Origin: Micrococcales bacterium
GTDB taxonomy: Bacteria; Actinomycetota; Actinomycetes; Actinomycetales; Microbacteriaceae
Length of the DNA stretch: 64,000 bases
Direction of reading: 5' to 3'
Assembly (NCBI GenBank): GCA_017306245.1
Contig: JAFKIY010000001.1
Location: 62,001-126,000, forward strand
In this document: positions 9,811 to 18,743 of the stretch, piece by piece
Layout: each line of letters begins with the position of its first letter
How positions within the stretch are numbered: the first letter of the stretch is position 1
Program-made: the position numbers and the translations under genes
Notes under the pieces: model-generated
What the model was told of the DNA's origin: nothing
What the model saw: the letters and a program-made list of their open reading frames with translations, nothing else
The model's database searches: none

Positions 9811-10401
9811 CTAGTTCAGCGCGAGCGCGGCAACGGCGGCGAGCCCCAACGCACAGCCCACGATGATCGTCGGCCAGTGAGCTCGGCGGTCCACGCGAAC
9901 GTCGTCCGCGGTGCCCACCTCGATCCTGCCCGTCTCGAGCAGGCTCTCCCAGCGCTGGCGCACGAGATGCGCGGCGGCGCCGGAGTCCGTACTGGGCAGG
10001 TCGCCGGGGCGCATGCTCCCGTCGGCCCCTCGCGGGGCGGAGATCCCCTTCAGGTCCCGATTGCTGAGCGCCGTGGCGATTCGCCCCGGGGCCGGGGCGA
10101 CGGTGACGACGACGCGACGGCGTGGAGTCATGAGCGTCAGGGCGTACTTCGTGTCCACGTTGATGAGCGCCGCCCACGGAACGACGGTGGTCGCGAACGT
10201 GTTCACCACCGTGATGGCCTCGTCATCCAGCCGCAGGGTGGGATGCCACAGCCCAGCCCAGGTCAGCCAGGCCACAAGCGCAGCCAGGGGCAGGTAGCGG
10301 AGCGCATCCTGCGTGCCGGCCAGGATCACAGCACCAACACCAGAAAGACACAACAGCCACGTCACGACGGCAAGCACACGGTTGAAACGCGAATGGAACA
10401 T
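9811..10401 (-). CDS. PH-domain-like membrane protein
   Basis: A 196-residue protein with two N-terminal transmembrane segments (residues about 8-50), a soluble middle resembling a bacterial PH domain (LRLDDEAITVVNTFATTVVPWAALINVD) and a final hydrophobic helix. Function is unknown. It is inserted in reverse between the permease and ATPase genes of the peptide importer and diverges from the ATPase gene, with its ATG at 10401 only 53 bases from the ATPase start. It is probably unrelated to transport. Confidence 0.7.
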   Translation of the reverse strand: MFHSRFNRVLAVVTWLLCLSGVGAVILAGTQDALRYLPLAALVAWLTWAGLWHPTLRLDDEAITVVNTFATTVVPWAALINVDTKYALTLMTPRRRVVVTVAPAPGRIATALSNRDLKGISAPRGADGSMRPGDLPSTDSGAAAHLVRQRWESLLETGRIEVGTADDVRVDRRAHWPTIIVGCALGLAAVAALALN

Positions 10402-10454
10402 TCGTCTATCGTCGCAGGTGCCGGCCAGTGGTGGTTGACAGGGAGACCGAGCTC

Positions 10455-12164
10455 ATGACCGATACCCAGGCAGCCGCCACCAACGATGCGGTGGTGGACA
10501 TCACACCCGAGGCCAGAGAAGGCGTCCCCGTGCTCGAGGTGAAGAACCTCAGCGTCGACTTCGGTGTCGACAACGAGTGGGTTCCCGCTGCGATCGATCT
10601 CAACTACACGGTCAACAAAGGCGAAGTGCTGGCCATCGTCGGCGAGTCCGGTTCCGGCAAGAGCGCGAGCTCCATGGCCGTGCTCAACCTCCTTCCCGTG
10701 AACAGCCGCATCCGGGGCAGCGTGAAGCTCAACGGCGTCGAGTTGCGCGGGATGCGCAGCAGCGAAATGCGCCGAGTTCGCGGCGAGAAGATCGCCGTGA
10801 TCTTCCAGGAACCGATGACGGCGCTCAACCCCGTCTACACTGTGGGATTCCAGATCGTTGAGACGCTGCGCCAGCACTACGGCTGGAGCCCGGCGACGGC
10901 GAAAACCCGCGCCATCGAACTCCTGACCATGGTGGAAATGCCCGATCCGCCGAAAGCGTTCAACTCCTATCCTCACCAGCTCTCCGGAGGTCAGCGGCAG
11001 CGCGCCATGATCGCGCAGTCGATTTCGTGCGATCCGGATCTGCTCATCGCCGACGAGCCCACCACGGCGCTCGACGTGACGGTGCAGGCAGAAATTCTCG
11101 ACCTGCTGCGCAACCTGCACAAACGGCTGGACTCCGCCATCGTGCTCATCACGCACGACATGGGCGTCGTCGCCGACCTTGCCGATCGGGTGGTCGTCAT
11201 GCGTCAGGGCCTCATCGTCGAGTCCGGCACGGTGCACCAGATCTTCGCCAAACCGGTCGAGCCGTACACGATCGAACTGCTTTCCGCCGTACCGCACCTC
11301 GGGACGAACAAGGAGCGCCTGCTCCCGCGAAGCGAGGCTGTGCGCGAGCCGGTGCTGTCGCTCAAGAACGTCACGATCGACTACCCCAAGCGCGGGCGCG
11401 TCCCAGCATTCCGGGCGGTCGACGATGTGTCGCTCGAAATCCATCCGGGCGAGCTGCTCGGACTCGTCGGCGAGTCCGGGTCGGGCAAGACCACAATCGG
11501 CCGTGCCGCGATGGGTCTCATTCCCATCACCGAGGGCGAGCTTCGCGTCGTCGGCAAGGACATGGCGAGCATGCCGACGAAGGAATTGCGGCTGCTTCGC
11601 CGGAAGACCGGAATCGTGTTCCAGGATCCGGCGTCGTCGCTGAACCCCAGAATGCCGGTCGGCCAAAGCATCGGCGAGCCGATGCTGCTGGCGGGGATTG
11701 CCAAGGGCAAGGAGCTCGACAAGAAGGTCGAGGATCTGCTCGAGCAGGTGGAGTTGCCCACGTTCTTCCGCAATCGCTACCCGCACGAGCTCTCCGGCGG
11801 GCAGAAGCAGCGCATCGGGATCGCGCGCGCGCTGTCCCTGAGCCCCCAGTTGCTCGTGGCGGACGAGCCCACGTCTGCGCTGGACGTGTCGGTGCAGTCG
11901 CGGTTCCTCGAGCTTCTGCTCGAATTGCAGGAGCAACTGGACTTCGCGTGCCTGTTCATCAGCCACGACCTCGCGGTCGTCGACCAGCTCGCGCACCGCA
12001 TCGCCGTCCTGCGCAACGGAAAGCTCGTCGAGCAGGGTACGCGCGATGAGATTCTGCGCAATGCCCGGGACCCGTACACCCAGCGGCTCATCGCCGCGGT
12101 GCCGCTCCCGGATCCGGACAAGCAGCGCGAAAGCCGGGAACACCGCCTCAGCGCGAAGCTGTAA
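10455..12164 (+). CDS. Fused peptide ABC transporter ATPase (DppD-DppF type)
   Basis: A 569-residue protein containing two ATP-binding cassettes that energise the peptide importer. Cassette 1 has Walker A GESGSGKS, signature LSGGQRQR and Walker B LLIADEPTTALD. Cassette 2 has GESGSGKT, LSGGQKQR and LLVADEPTSALD. The C-terminal extension after each cassette is typical of oligopeptide ATPases. The ATG at 10455 is preferred because GGGAG precedes it; an in-frame GTG at 10428 is the alternative. All parts of one importer are therefore present in 5287-12164. Confidence 0.94.
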   Translation: MTDTQAAATNDAVVDITPEAREGVPVLEVKNLSVDFGVDNEWVPAAIDLNYTVNKGEVLAIVGESGSGKSASSMAVLNLLPVNSRIRGSVKLNGVELRGMRSSEMRRVRGEKIAVIFQEPMTALNPVYTVGFQIVETLRQHYGWSPATAKTRAIELLTMVEMPDPPKAFNSYPHQLSGGQRQRAMIAQSISCDPDLLIADEPTTALDVTVQAEILDLLRNLHKRLDSAIVLITHDMGVVADLADRVVVMRQGLIVESGTVHQIFAKPVEPYTIELLSAVPHLGTNKERLLPRSEAVREPVLSLKNVTIDYPKRGRVPAFRAVDDVSLEIHPGELLGLVGESGSGKTTIGRAAMGLIPITEGELRVVGKDMASMPTKELRLLRRKTGIVFQDPASSLNPRMPVGQSIGEPMLLAGIAKGKELDKKVEDLLEQVELPTFFRNRYPHELSGGQKQRIGIARALSLSPQLLVADEPTSALDVSVQSRFLELLLELQEQLDFACLFISHDLAVVDQLAHRIAVLRNGKLVEQGTRDEILRNARDPYTQRLIAAVPLPDPDKQRESREHRLSAKL

Positions 12165-12226
12165 ACGCGTCGAGCAGCGTCAAGTAGTATTGACTGCCCC
12201 CCAACAAGATCGAGGACAGTACACGC

Positions 12227-14134
12227 ATGCCTATTGCCACCCGCAACGACTTGCGCAACGTGGCAATTGTCGCGCACGTCGACCACGGTAAGACCACGCT
12301 CGTCGACGCGATGCTGCGCCAGACGAACTCCTTCGGCGAGCATGCGCACGTCGAAGAGCGGGCCATGGATTCCGGCGATCTGGAGCGCGAGAAGGGCATC
12401 ACGATCCTGGCCAAGAACACGGCCATCAGCTACTCGGGAGTTCACGCGACCGACGGCCCCGTGACGATCAATGTGATCGACACCCCCGGCCACGCCGACT
12501 TCGGCGGCGAGGTGGAGCGGGGCCTCAGCATGGTGGACGGCGTCGTTCTGCTCGTCGATGCGAGCGAAGGCCCCCTGCCGCAGACCCGGTTCGTGCTGCG
12601 CAAGGCCCTCGAGGCGAAGCTGCCCGTCATCCTGCTGGTGAACAAGACGGACCGGCCGGATGCCCGCATCGACGACGTCGTCGCCGAAAGCCAGGACCTC
12701 CTGCTCGGGCTCGCGAGCGACCTCGTGGACGACGTGCCGGATCTTGACATCGATGCGATACTCGATGTGCCGATCGTGTATGCGTCGGGGCGCAACGGCG
12801 CCGCAAGTCGCAATAAGCCGGCGAACGGCGAGCTCCCGGACAATGCAGATCTCGAGCCCCTCTTCGAAGCGATCCTCGAGCACATTCCTGCGCCGAGCTA
12901 CGACCCGGAAGCGCCGCTTCAGGCGCACGTCACGAACCTTGACGCATCGCCGTTCCTTGGCCGTCTCGCCCTTTTGCGCATCTTCAACGGCACGCTGGGG
13001 AAGGGCCAGACGGTCGCCTGGGTGCGCAAGGACGGCGAAGTGCACAACGTGCGCGTGACCGAGCTCATGATCACGAAGGCGCTCGACCGCTACCCTGCGG
13101 AAAGCGCCGGCCCAGGCGACATCGTCGCGGTGGCCGGATTCGCCGACATCACCATCGGCGACACACTCGCCGACCCCGACGACATCCGGCCGTTGCCGGC
13201 GATCACCGTCGACGATCCTGCGATCTCTATGACGATCGGGACGAACACGAGCCCGCTCGTCGGCAAAGTCAAGGGCCACAAGCTCACCGCTCGCATGGTG
13301 AAAGACCGACTGGACCGCGAACTCGTCGGCAACGTGTCGTTGCGGGTGCTCGACATCGGCCGCCCTGATGCCTGGGAGGTCCAGGGCCGTGGCGAGCTCG
13401 CACTGGCGATCCTCGTCGAGCAGATGCGCCGGGAGGGCTTCGAGCTCACGGTCGGCAAGCCCCAGGTTGTCACGCGCCGGGTGGATGGCGCGGTGCACGA
13501 ACCATTCGAACACCTGACCATCGACGCGCCGGAGGAGCACCTCGGCGCGATCACCCAGCTCCTCGCTGCCCGCAAGGGCCGCATGGACGGCATGAGCAAC
13601 CACGGCACCGGCTGGGTGCGCATGGAGTTCATCGTCCCATCCCGTGGCCTGATCGGATTCCGCACCGAGTTCCTCACGATCACCCGCGGCACTGGGATCG
13701 CGAACGCGATCCTGCACGGCTACGCCGAGTGGGCCGGATCGATCGTCACCCGCAACACCGGGTCGATCGTCGCCGACCGTGCGGGAGTAGCCACCCCGTT
13801 CGCCATGGTCGCACTCCAGGAGCGGATGAGCTTCTTCGTCGAGCCGACCCAGGAAGTGTACGAGGGCATGGTCGTCGGCGAGAATTCGCGCTCCGAGGAC
13901 ATGGACGTGAACATCACCAAGGAAAAGCAGCTCACCAACATGCGCCAGTCCACCTCGGACACCTTCGAGAGGATGACGCCGTCCCGCCAGCTCACTCTGG
14001 AAGAGTGCCTTGAGTTCGCGCGCGAGGACGAGTGCGTCGAAGTGACCCCCGAGTTCGTGCGAATCCGCAAGGTCGAACTTGACCAGAACGCGCGGGCCAG
14101 AGCGGCTGCGAGCCTCAAGCGCGCGAACGCTTAA
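12227..14134 (+). CDS. typA: Ribosome-associated GTPase TypA/BipA
   Basis: A 635-residue translational GTPase that binds the 70S ribosome and supports ribosome assembly and stress or cold adaptation. The G motifs are AHVDHGKTT (G1), DTPGHADFGGE (G3) and NKTDRPDAR (G4). EF-G-like domains follow, with the BipA-specific C-terminal region around residues 430-610. The ATG has GAGGA upstream. A TAGTAT at 12185-12190 may be its -10 box. It is monocistronic. Confidence 0.97.
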   Translation: MPIATRNDLRNVAIVAHVDHGKTTLVDAMLRQTNSFGEHAHVEERAMDSGDLEREKGITILAKNTAISYSGVHATDGPVTINVIDTPGHADFGGEVERGLSMVDGVVLLVDASEGPLPQTRFVLRKALEAKLPVILLVNKTDRPDARIDDVVAESQDLLLGLASDLVDDVPDLDIDAILDVPIVYASGRNGAASRNKPANGELPDNADLEPLFEAILEHIPAPSYDPEAPLQAHVTNLDASPFLGRLALLRIFNGTLGKGQTVAWVRKDGEVHNVRVTELMITKALDRYPAESAGPGDIVAVAGFADITIGDTLADPDDIRPLPAITVDDPAISMTIGTNTSPLVGKVKGHKLTARMVKDRLDRELVGNVSLRVLDIGRPDAWEVQGRGELALAILVEQMRREGFELTVGKPQVVTRRVDGAVHEPFEHLTIDAPEEHLGAITQLLAARKGRMDGMSNHGTGWVRMEFIVPSRGLIGFRTEFLTITRGTGIANAILHGYAEWAGSIVTRNTGSIVADRAGVATPFAMVALQERMSFFVEPTQEVYEGMVVGENSRSEDMDVNITKEKQLTNMRQSTSDTFERMTPSRQLTLEECLEFAREDECVEVTPEFVRIRKVELDQNARARAAASLKRANA

Positions 14135-14154
14135 ATTCCCGTTCAGGGCGGTTA

Positions 14155-14183
14155 TTGCTTGCCGTGACGGCCCGTAGTACGCT
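14155..14183 (+). promoter_or_regulatory. Promoter of the lipoprotein gene
   Basis: TTGCTT (14155-14160), a 17-base spacer and TACGCT (14178-14183) match an actinobacterial housekeeping promoter. The predicted leader is about 43 bases and contains AAAAGGAAA as ribosome binding site. Confidence 0.5.
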
Positions 14184-14232
14184 GACGGGAACCCGCCGTC
14201 CCGCATCCACTCATGGAAAAGGAAATATCGCC

Positions 14233-14691
14233 ATGTCCAGTACTCGTAAGCGCTTCCTCGTGCCCGCAGTGATCGTCATGTCGCTCACTCTCGCCCCCGT
14301 GCTCACGGCGTGCAGCAATCCCATCGAAGGCCTCGTCAAGCAGGTGACGGGCGGCGATGTCGATTTGGGCGGATCCTCCCTTCCGAAGGACTTCCCGAAG
14401 GACGTCCCTGTTGCGCCGGGCAAGGTCATCTTCGGCGGTGGACTTGGAAACGACGAAGGCAAGATCTGGAACGTCACCATTCAGGTCAGCGACGCCAACG
14501 CGCTCGAGGGCATTTCCGCGCAGTTGACCGGGGCCGGGTTCGAGTCCAAGGGCGAGAGCGAATCAACGGGAGACACGAAGACCGGTATCTTCCAGAAGGA
14601 CCCCTACGGTGTTCTCGTCGTCGTGTCGAAGGATGACAAGAACGGCTTCATCGCGAACTACACGGTGACCTACACGAAGCCCGGTTCCTGA
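14233..14691 (+). CDS. Hypothetical lipoprotein
   Basis: A 152-residue secreted lipoprotein. The signal peptide ends at a lipobox, LTAC, near residue 24. The mature part is small, charged and predicted to be a single beta-rich domain (KIWNVTIQVSDANALEGISAQL). No family was recognised with confidence; similar short lipoproteins occur in Microbacteriaceae. The ATG at 14233 was chosen over the upstream GTG/TTG frame because a ribosome binding site and signal peptide start there. It converges on the iron-uptake pair with four bases between stops. Confidence 0.8.
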   Translation: MSSTRKRFLVPAVIVMSLTLAPVLTACSNPIEGLVKQVTGGDVDLGGSSLPKDFPKDVPVAPGKVIFGGGLGNDEGKIWNVTIQVSDANALEGISAQLTGAGFESKGESESTGDTKTGIFQKDPYGVLVVVSKDDKNGFIANYTVTYTKPGS

Positions 14692-14695
14692 CCCG

Positions 14696-15088
14696 TCAGT
14701 TCGAGGTTGACTCGGTCACCGTGAACGGAGTGCGGCCGACGCCGTCGCCGACCATTCCCGGTTTGCAGACCGTGAAGTAGGTGCCCGGCCGGGCATCCAC
14801 GACCAGGTCGCGGCTGACGCCGGGGCCAATGTTCTCCACTTCGCCGACCACGCTCGTGCCGTCCTCGGCGAGTACGTAGAACTCGGTCACGGCATCGCCT
14901 TTGTTGGCGACAGAGAAGACGATGCTGCCGCTCGGGGCAGATGTCGCGGAGAGCACGCATTCGTCGGCGGTGCTGTCGACGTGAATCGTCGTCCCGTTGC
15001 TGCCGGGTGCCGTGTTCTGAACGCAACCGCTGAGGGTGGCGATGGTCACGGTCGCTGCGGCGACGAGGGCGAGCGGACGACGGTTCAT
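14696..15088 (-). CDS. Cupredoxin-only EfeO-like lipoprotein
   Basis: A 130-residue lipoprotein (signal peptide, then LSGC near residue 22) whose whole mature part matches the N-terminal cupredoxin domain of EfeO: a conserved cysteine in [21 protein letters not shown], and CKPGMVGDG near the end. The M75 peptidase-like, metal-binding domain that normally follows in EfeO is absent; the frame ends in a clean stop. The start overlaps the efeU stop (ATGA), so the pair is coupled. It likely binds or oxidises iron or copper outside the membrane for delivery to EfeU. Confidence 0.85.
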   Translation of the reverse strand: MNRRPLALVAAATVTIATLSGCVQNTAPGSNGTTIHVDSTADECVLSATSAPSGSIVFSVANKGDAVTEFYVLAEDGTSVVGEVENIGPGVSRDLVVDARPGTYFTVCKPGMVGDGVGRTPFTVTESTSN

Positions 15089-15951
15089 GAGGCTCCCTGG
15101 GTGGTGAGTGCTGAATCGGATGCGGCGAGCTGTGGCCTGACCGGGCCGTGCGGCTTCCGCAGCGCGCGAAGGAAGAGCAGGAGAACCGGCACGGTGTACG
15201 CCACCCATACGGTCGCCTCCAGCCAGGTCGTCGCCGGAGAGAAGTTGACGGTTCCCTTGAGCAGGGTCCCGTACCAGCTGTCCGGCGGGATGGCGGCGCT
15301 CACGTCGAACGCGAGGGAATGCAGTCCGGGCAGCACTCCGGCCTCCTGCAGGTCGTGCACGCCGTAGGAGAGCACGCCGGCAGCCACGATGATGAGGAAG
15401 AAACCGGTCCAGGCGAAGAACTTTCCGAGGTTGATGCGCACGACCCCCCGGTAGATGAGCCAGCCGAGAGCGATGGCCAGCGCTATTCCGATGCTTGCGC
15501 CGAGCAGCGGCATGGTGGTCTCACCCGTCGCCTGCACCGCCGCCCAAATGAAGAGCGCGGTCTCGATTCCTTCCCGTCCCACTGCGAGGAATGCGACGAG
15601 CATGAGCCCCCAGCCGGCCCCATCGAGGTGGCTGTCCACGTCGCTGCGCAGCGAACTCCCGAGCGTGCGCGCGGTGCGCAGCATCCAGAAGATCATCCAG
15701 GTGACGAGCGCCGTGGCGACAATCGACAGGCTGCCGCCGATGAGTTCCTGCGCCTGAAAGCTCAAGCCGTAGGAGCCGAAAGTGAGGAGGGCGCCGAGCC
15801 CGAGCGACACCGCGACAGCGAGTCCGACGCCCAGCCACAGGCGCGGAAGCACATCGCGGCGGCGCAGCTTCACGAGGTAGGCGACGAGGATGCCGACGAC
15901 GAGTGCCGCTTCGAGGCCCTCGCGGAGGCCGATGAGCAGGTTGGCGATCAC
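15085..15951 (-). CDS. efeU: FTR1-family ferrous/ferric iron permease EfeU
   Basis: A 288-residue, seven-helix membrane permease. Both iron-binding REGxE motifs are present: REGLE at residues 10-14 and REGIE near residue 126. It starts at GTG 15951. An iron-box palindrome lies 54-74 bases upstream, so it is probably repressed by a DtxR/IdeR regulator under iron sufficiency. The peroxidase efeB of the full EfeUOB system is not nearby. Confidence 0.95.
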   Translation of the reverse strand: MIANLLIGLREGLEAALVVGILVAYLVKLRRRDVLPRLWLGVGLAVAVSLGLGALLTFGSYGLSFQAQELIGGSLSIVATALVTWMIFWMLRTARTLGSSLRSDVDSHLDGAGWGLMLVAFLAVGREGIETALFIWAAVQATGETTMPLLGASIGIALAIALGWLIYRGVVRINLGKFFAWTGFFLIIVAAGVLSYGVHDLQEAGVLPGLHSLAFDVSAAIPPDSWYGTLLKGTVNFSPATTWLEATVWVAYTVPVLLLFLRALRKPHGPVRPQLAASDSALTTQGAS

Positions 15952-16004
15952 AGATTCACTTCACGGTGGTGCCGCCGGCGAAAGCGGAGTGGATGAGCAA
16001 GATT

Positions 16005-16025
16005 GGTAAGGCTATCCTTACCTAA
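16005..16025. promoter_or_regulatory. DtxR/IdeR-type iron box
   Basis: GGTAAGG, CTAT and CCTTACC form a perfect 7-bp inverted repeat (16005-16022). Read on the minus strand, bases 16025-16007 match the IdeR consensus TTAGGTTAGGCTAACCTAA at 15 of 19 positions. It overlaps a possible minus-strand -10 (TAGCCT) for efeU and lies 34 bases before the divergent deacetylase gene, so it could control both. Confidence 0.8.
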
Positions 16026-16045
16026 CAATCGTATCGCCGCATGCG

Positions 16046-16051
16046 TATCCT
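16046..16051 (+). promoter_or_regulatory. -10 box, leaderless promoter of the deacetylase gene
   Basis: TATCCT ends seven bases before the GTG at 16059. It supports that start over the ATG at 16041. Confidence 0.5.
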
Positions 16052-16058
16052 GTCCACT

Positions 16059-17228
16059 GTGAGAGTGCCGGAGAGCCGCGAGCACGTGCTGTTCGTGCAC
16101 GCCCACCCCGACGACGAGACGATCTCCACTGGAGGGACCATGGCGACGCTGATCGACTCGGGTGCCGAGGTCACGCTCGTGACGTGCACGCGCGGCGAAC
16201 GCGGCGAGGTCATCCCGCCAGAGCTCCAGCACCTGAGCGGGGACGCCCTCGGCGCATTCCGAGAAACGGAACTCGTCGCCGCCATGGCAGAGCTGCACCT
16301 GGGCGACTACCGATTTCTCGGCGACGACGGCGCTCGCGCACTGCACACGCCGCCGCACCGGTACCGAGACTCCGGGATGCAGTGGGGGGAGGACGGCGCC
16401 CAGCCGCTCACGGAGTCGGGGGATGGGCCGGATGCCCGGGATACGCTGACCGGCGTCGAGCTGGATGCGGTCGTCGCGGACATTCTCGCCGTCGCGGAGG
16501 AAGTGCACCCTACCGCGATCGTGAGCTATGACGAGCGCGGAGGATACGGCCATCCGGACCACGTCCGCGCCCACGAGGCAGCACGCACCGCGGCTCTCCT
16601 GGCCGACGTTCCATTCTTTGCGATCGTGGGCGATGGCCGAGAGCGGCCCGGCGACATCCGCATCGACGTGGAACCGGTCCTGGAACGCAAGAAGCAGGCG
16701 CTTCGCGCCCACCGCACCCAGCTCACGGTGGAGGGGGAAACCATCGTGCACTCCGGCGGGCAGGTCGAACCGATCGGGCGAAGCGAACTCTTCCGACCGC
16801 AGCGTGGTCCAGCGTCGAATGGCATCGCCTGGGCCCGTTTCGGCATCACTGGCAGGATCGCCGCGAGCGTCATCGCCGTTCTGCTCGGCGTGATCGTCGG
16901 CACGATCGGCACCGCCAACAACCAGGCCGTCTGGGTGGCCATCCCGCTCGGGATCGCCGCGCTGTTCCTGATCGGACTTCGGCTGCTCTTCACCTCGAGG
17001 ACGGCGGCGGGGTTCGCGGCTATCGGACTGGTTGGCGCAGTGTGGGTACTGTCGCAGACGGGCCCGGGCGGATCCGTTCTGGTCCCCGCGACAGCGTCGG
17101 GCTACCTCTGGACGTACGGCACCGTCCTCATCGCGGTTGTTGTGCTCGCGTGGCCGCGTCGCGGAAAATTTTCCCGGGCTACGATGGGAACGAGTTCGAA
17201 ACCCGGGAAGGACGTCGGCACACCGTGA
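16059..17228 (+). CDS. MshB-like PIG-L deacetylase with C-terminal membrane domain
   Basis: A 389-residue protein. Residues 1-270 are a zinc N-acetylglucosamine deacetylase with AHPDDE at 15-20 and the third zinc histidine in GYGHPDHVRAH, closest to MshB, which deacetylates GlcNAc-inositol in mycothiol synthesis. The last 110 residues carry about four transmembrane helices, not part of standard MshB, so the enzyme would be membrane-tethered. Mycothiol role is an inference; a cell-envelope sugar is the alternative. It overlaps fdxA by GTGA. Confidence 0.8.
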   Translation: MRVPESREHVLFVHAHPDDETISTGGTMATLIDSGAEVTLVTCTRGERGEVIPPELQHLSGDALGAFRETELVAAMAELHLGDYRFLGDDGARALHTPPHRYRDSGMQWGEDGAQPLTESGDGPDARDTLTGVELDAVVADILAVAEEVHPTAIVSYDERGGYGHPDHVRAHEAARTAALLADVPFFAIVGDGRERPGDIRIDVEPVLERKKQALRAHRTQLTVEGETIVHSGGQVEPIGRSELFRPQRGPASNGIAWARFGITGRIAASVIAVLLGVIVGTIGTANNQAVWVAIPLGIAALFLIGLRLLFTSRTAAGFAAIGLVGAVWVLSQTGPGGSVLVPATASGYLWTYGTVLIAVVVLAWPRRGKFSRATMGTSSKPGKDVGTP

Positions 17229-17557
17229 CCTATGTGATCGCCCTGCCGTGCGTCGACGTCAAGGATCGCGCGTGCGTCGACGAATGCCCGGTGGACTGCA
17301 TTTACGAGGGCGATCGGATGCTGTACATCCACCCCGACGAGTGCGTCGATTGCGGCGCGTGCGAACCGGTATGCCCGGTCGAGGCCATCTACTACGAAGA
17401 CGACACCCCTGAGCAGTGGGCCGACTACTACAAGGCCAACGTTGAATTCTTCGACGACATCGGCTCCCCTGGCGGCGCGGCCAAGGTCGGTGTGATCCAC
17501 AAGGACCACCCCATCGTCGCGGCGCTCCCCGCCAACATCAACAACACCGAGAACTGA
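17225..17557 (+). CDS. fdxA: 7Fe-8S ferredoxin FdxA
   Basis: A 110-residue soluble electron carrier. The N-terminal cluster motif has cysteines in CVDVKDRACVDECPVDC, and the second is CVDCGACEPVCP, the pattern of actinobacterial 7Fe-type ferredoxins. Start is GTG 17225, overlapping the stop of the deacetylase gene. Its place before dapC is common in actinobacteria (fdxA-dapC). Confidence 0.97.
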   Translation: MTYVIALPCVDVKDRACVDECPVDCIYEGDRMLYIHPDECVDCGACEPVCPVEAIYYEDDTPEQWADYYKANVEFFDDIGSPGGAAKVGVIHKDHPIVAALPANINNTEN

Positions 17558-17594
17558 ATCCGGGCATGGCGATGCGCACGCGACGGGCGGTTTC

Positions 17595-18734
17595 ATGGCG
17601 CTGAACCTGCCCGACTTCCCGTGGGATGCGCTGGAGCCCTACGCGGCCCGGGCGCGCGTGCACCCGCAGGGCATGATCGATCTGTCCGTCGGCTCGCCGG
17701 TGGATGCTACCCCGGCGGTCATTCGCGACGCGCTCGCCGGGGCATCCGATGCGCACGCCTATCCGCAGACCGCCGGGACGCCCGAACTGCGGAAGGCGAT
17801 CATCGAATGGTTTGCGCGGCGCCGCGGAGTCGAGCTCGGCGTGGCCAACGTGCTCCCGACAATCGGCTCAAAAGAATTTGTGGCAGGGCTCGGACTCTTC
17901 CTGGGGCTCGGCCCCGGCGACACGGTGGTTCACCCGGCTGCCGCCTACCCGAGCTATGCGCTCGGTGCCGCCGTCGTGGGCGCGATCGCGGTGGCCGAAG
18001 ACGATCCGTCGCGGTGGCCGGAGTCAACCCGCCTGATCTGGCTGAACAGCCCGGGAAATCCGAACGGCCGGGTGCTCGGTCTCTCGGAGCTGCGCGCCGC
18101 CGTCGCACGGGCGCGGGAACTGGATGCCGTCATTGCCAGCGACGAGTGCTACGCGGAGCTCAACTGGGCCGAGAACCGACCGACCGTGAGCATCCTCGAT
18201 CCGCGGGTTACCGACGGGTCGCGGCACAACATCCTCGCGGTGTGTTCGCTCAGCAAACAGTCGAACCTTGCCGGGTACCGGGCCGGTTTCGTCGGCGGAT
18301 GCTCGCACGTGCTCGGACAGGTACTGGCCGTGCGCAAACACCTCGGCCTCATGGTTCCGGCGCCGGTGCAGGCCGCGATGGTCGCCGCCCTGGGTGACGA
18401 CGCCCACGTGGACGCCCAGCGCGAGGTGTATCGCGCCAGACGGGAGATTCTTCGCACGGCGCTGGAGGCATCCGGGTACCGCATCGACCACAGCGACGCC
18501 GGGCTGTACCTGTGGGCGAGTCGGGGGGAGCCGGCGTGGGACACCGTCGCACGGCTCGCGGATGCCGGAATTCTCGCTGTGCCCGGCACGTTCTACGGCG
18601 ACGACACCCATGTGCGCATCGCGCTCACCGCACGCGATGACGCCATCGCGGAGGCCGCACGCCGATTGGAGAAAGTCTCCAGCGGATTTGAGGGAATCTT
18701 AGACGGTTCCACGGTCGACGAATCCGCCAATTAG
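17595..18734 (+). CDS. dapC: Succinyldiaminopimelate aminotransferase DapC
   Basis: A 379-residue class-I PLP aminotransferase making N-succinyl-LL-diaminopimelate, for lysine and peptidoglycan. The PLP lysine is K221 in SLSKQSNLAGYR, and the substrate-loop arginine lies in HVRIAL near the end. It is shorter than typical AspC, as expected for actinobacterial DapC. It follows fdxA by 37 bases and is the step between DapD and DapE, which lie 1.5 kb downstream. Confidence 0.93.
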   Translation: MALNLPDFPWDALEPYAARARVHPQGMIDLSVGSPVDATPAVIRDALAGASDAHAYPQTAGTPELRKAIIEWFARRRGVELGVANVLPTIGSKEFVAGLGLFLGLGPGDTVVHPAAAYPSYALGAAVVGAIAVAEDDPSRWPESTRLIWLNSPGNPNGRVLGLSELRAAVARARELDAVIASDECYAELNWAENRPTVSILDPRVTDGSRHNILAVCSLSKQSNLAGYRAGFVGGCSHVLGQVLAVRKHLGLMVPAPVQAAMVAALGDDAHVDAQREVYRARREILRTALEASGYRIDHSDAGLYLWASRGEPAWDTVARLADAGILAVPGTFYGDDTHVRIALTARDDAIAEAARRLEKVSSGFEGILDGSTVDESAN

Positions 18735-18737
18735 GCT
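18732..18737 (+). promoter_or_regulatory. -10 box, leaderless promoter of gltA
   Basis: TAGGCT overlaps the dapC stop codon and ends six bases before the gltA GTG. Confidence 0.5.
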
Positions 18738-18743
18738 GTAAGG

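Noticed and set aside
10382..10412. TTGAAA/TATCGT promoter for the fused ATPase gene
   Set aside because: The 19-base spacer is long and it overlaps the start of the divergent gene; not strong enough to list.
11777..14206. Open frame of 809 codons on the minus strand opposite the ATPase and typA genes
   Set aside because: It mirrors well-supported plus-strand genes, has no recognisable domain, and is rich in Arg/His/Asp as expected for an antisense frame of GC-rich coding DNA.
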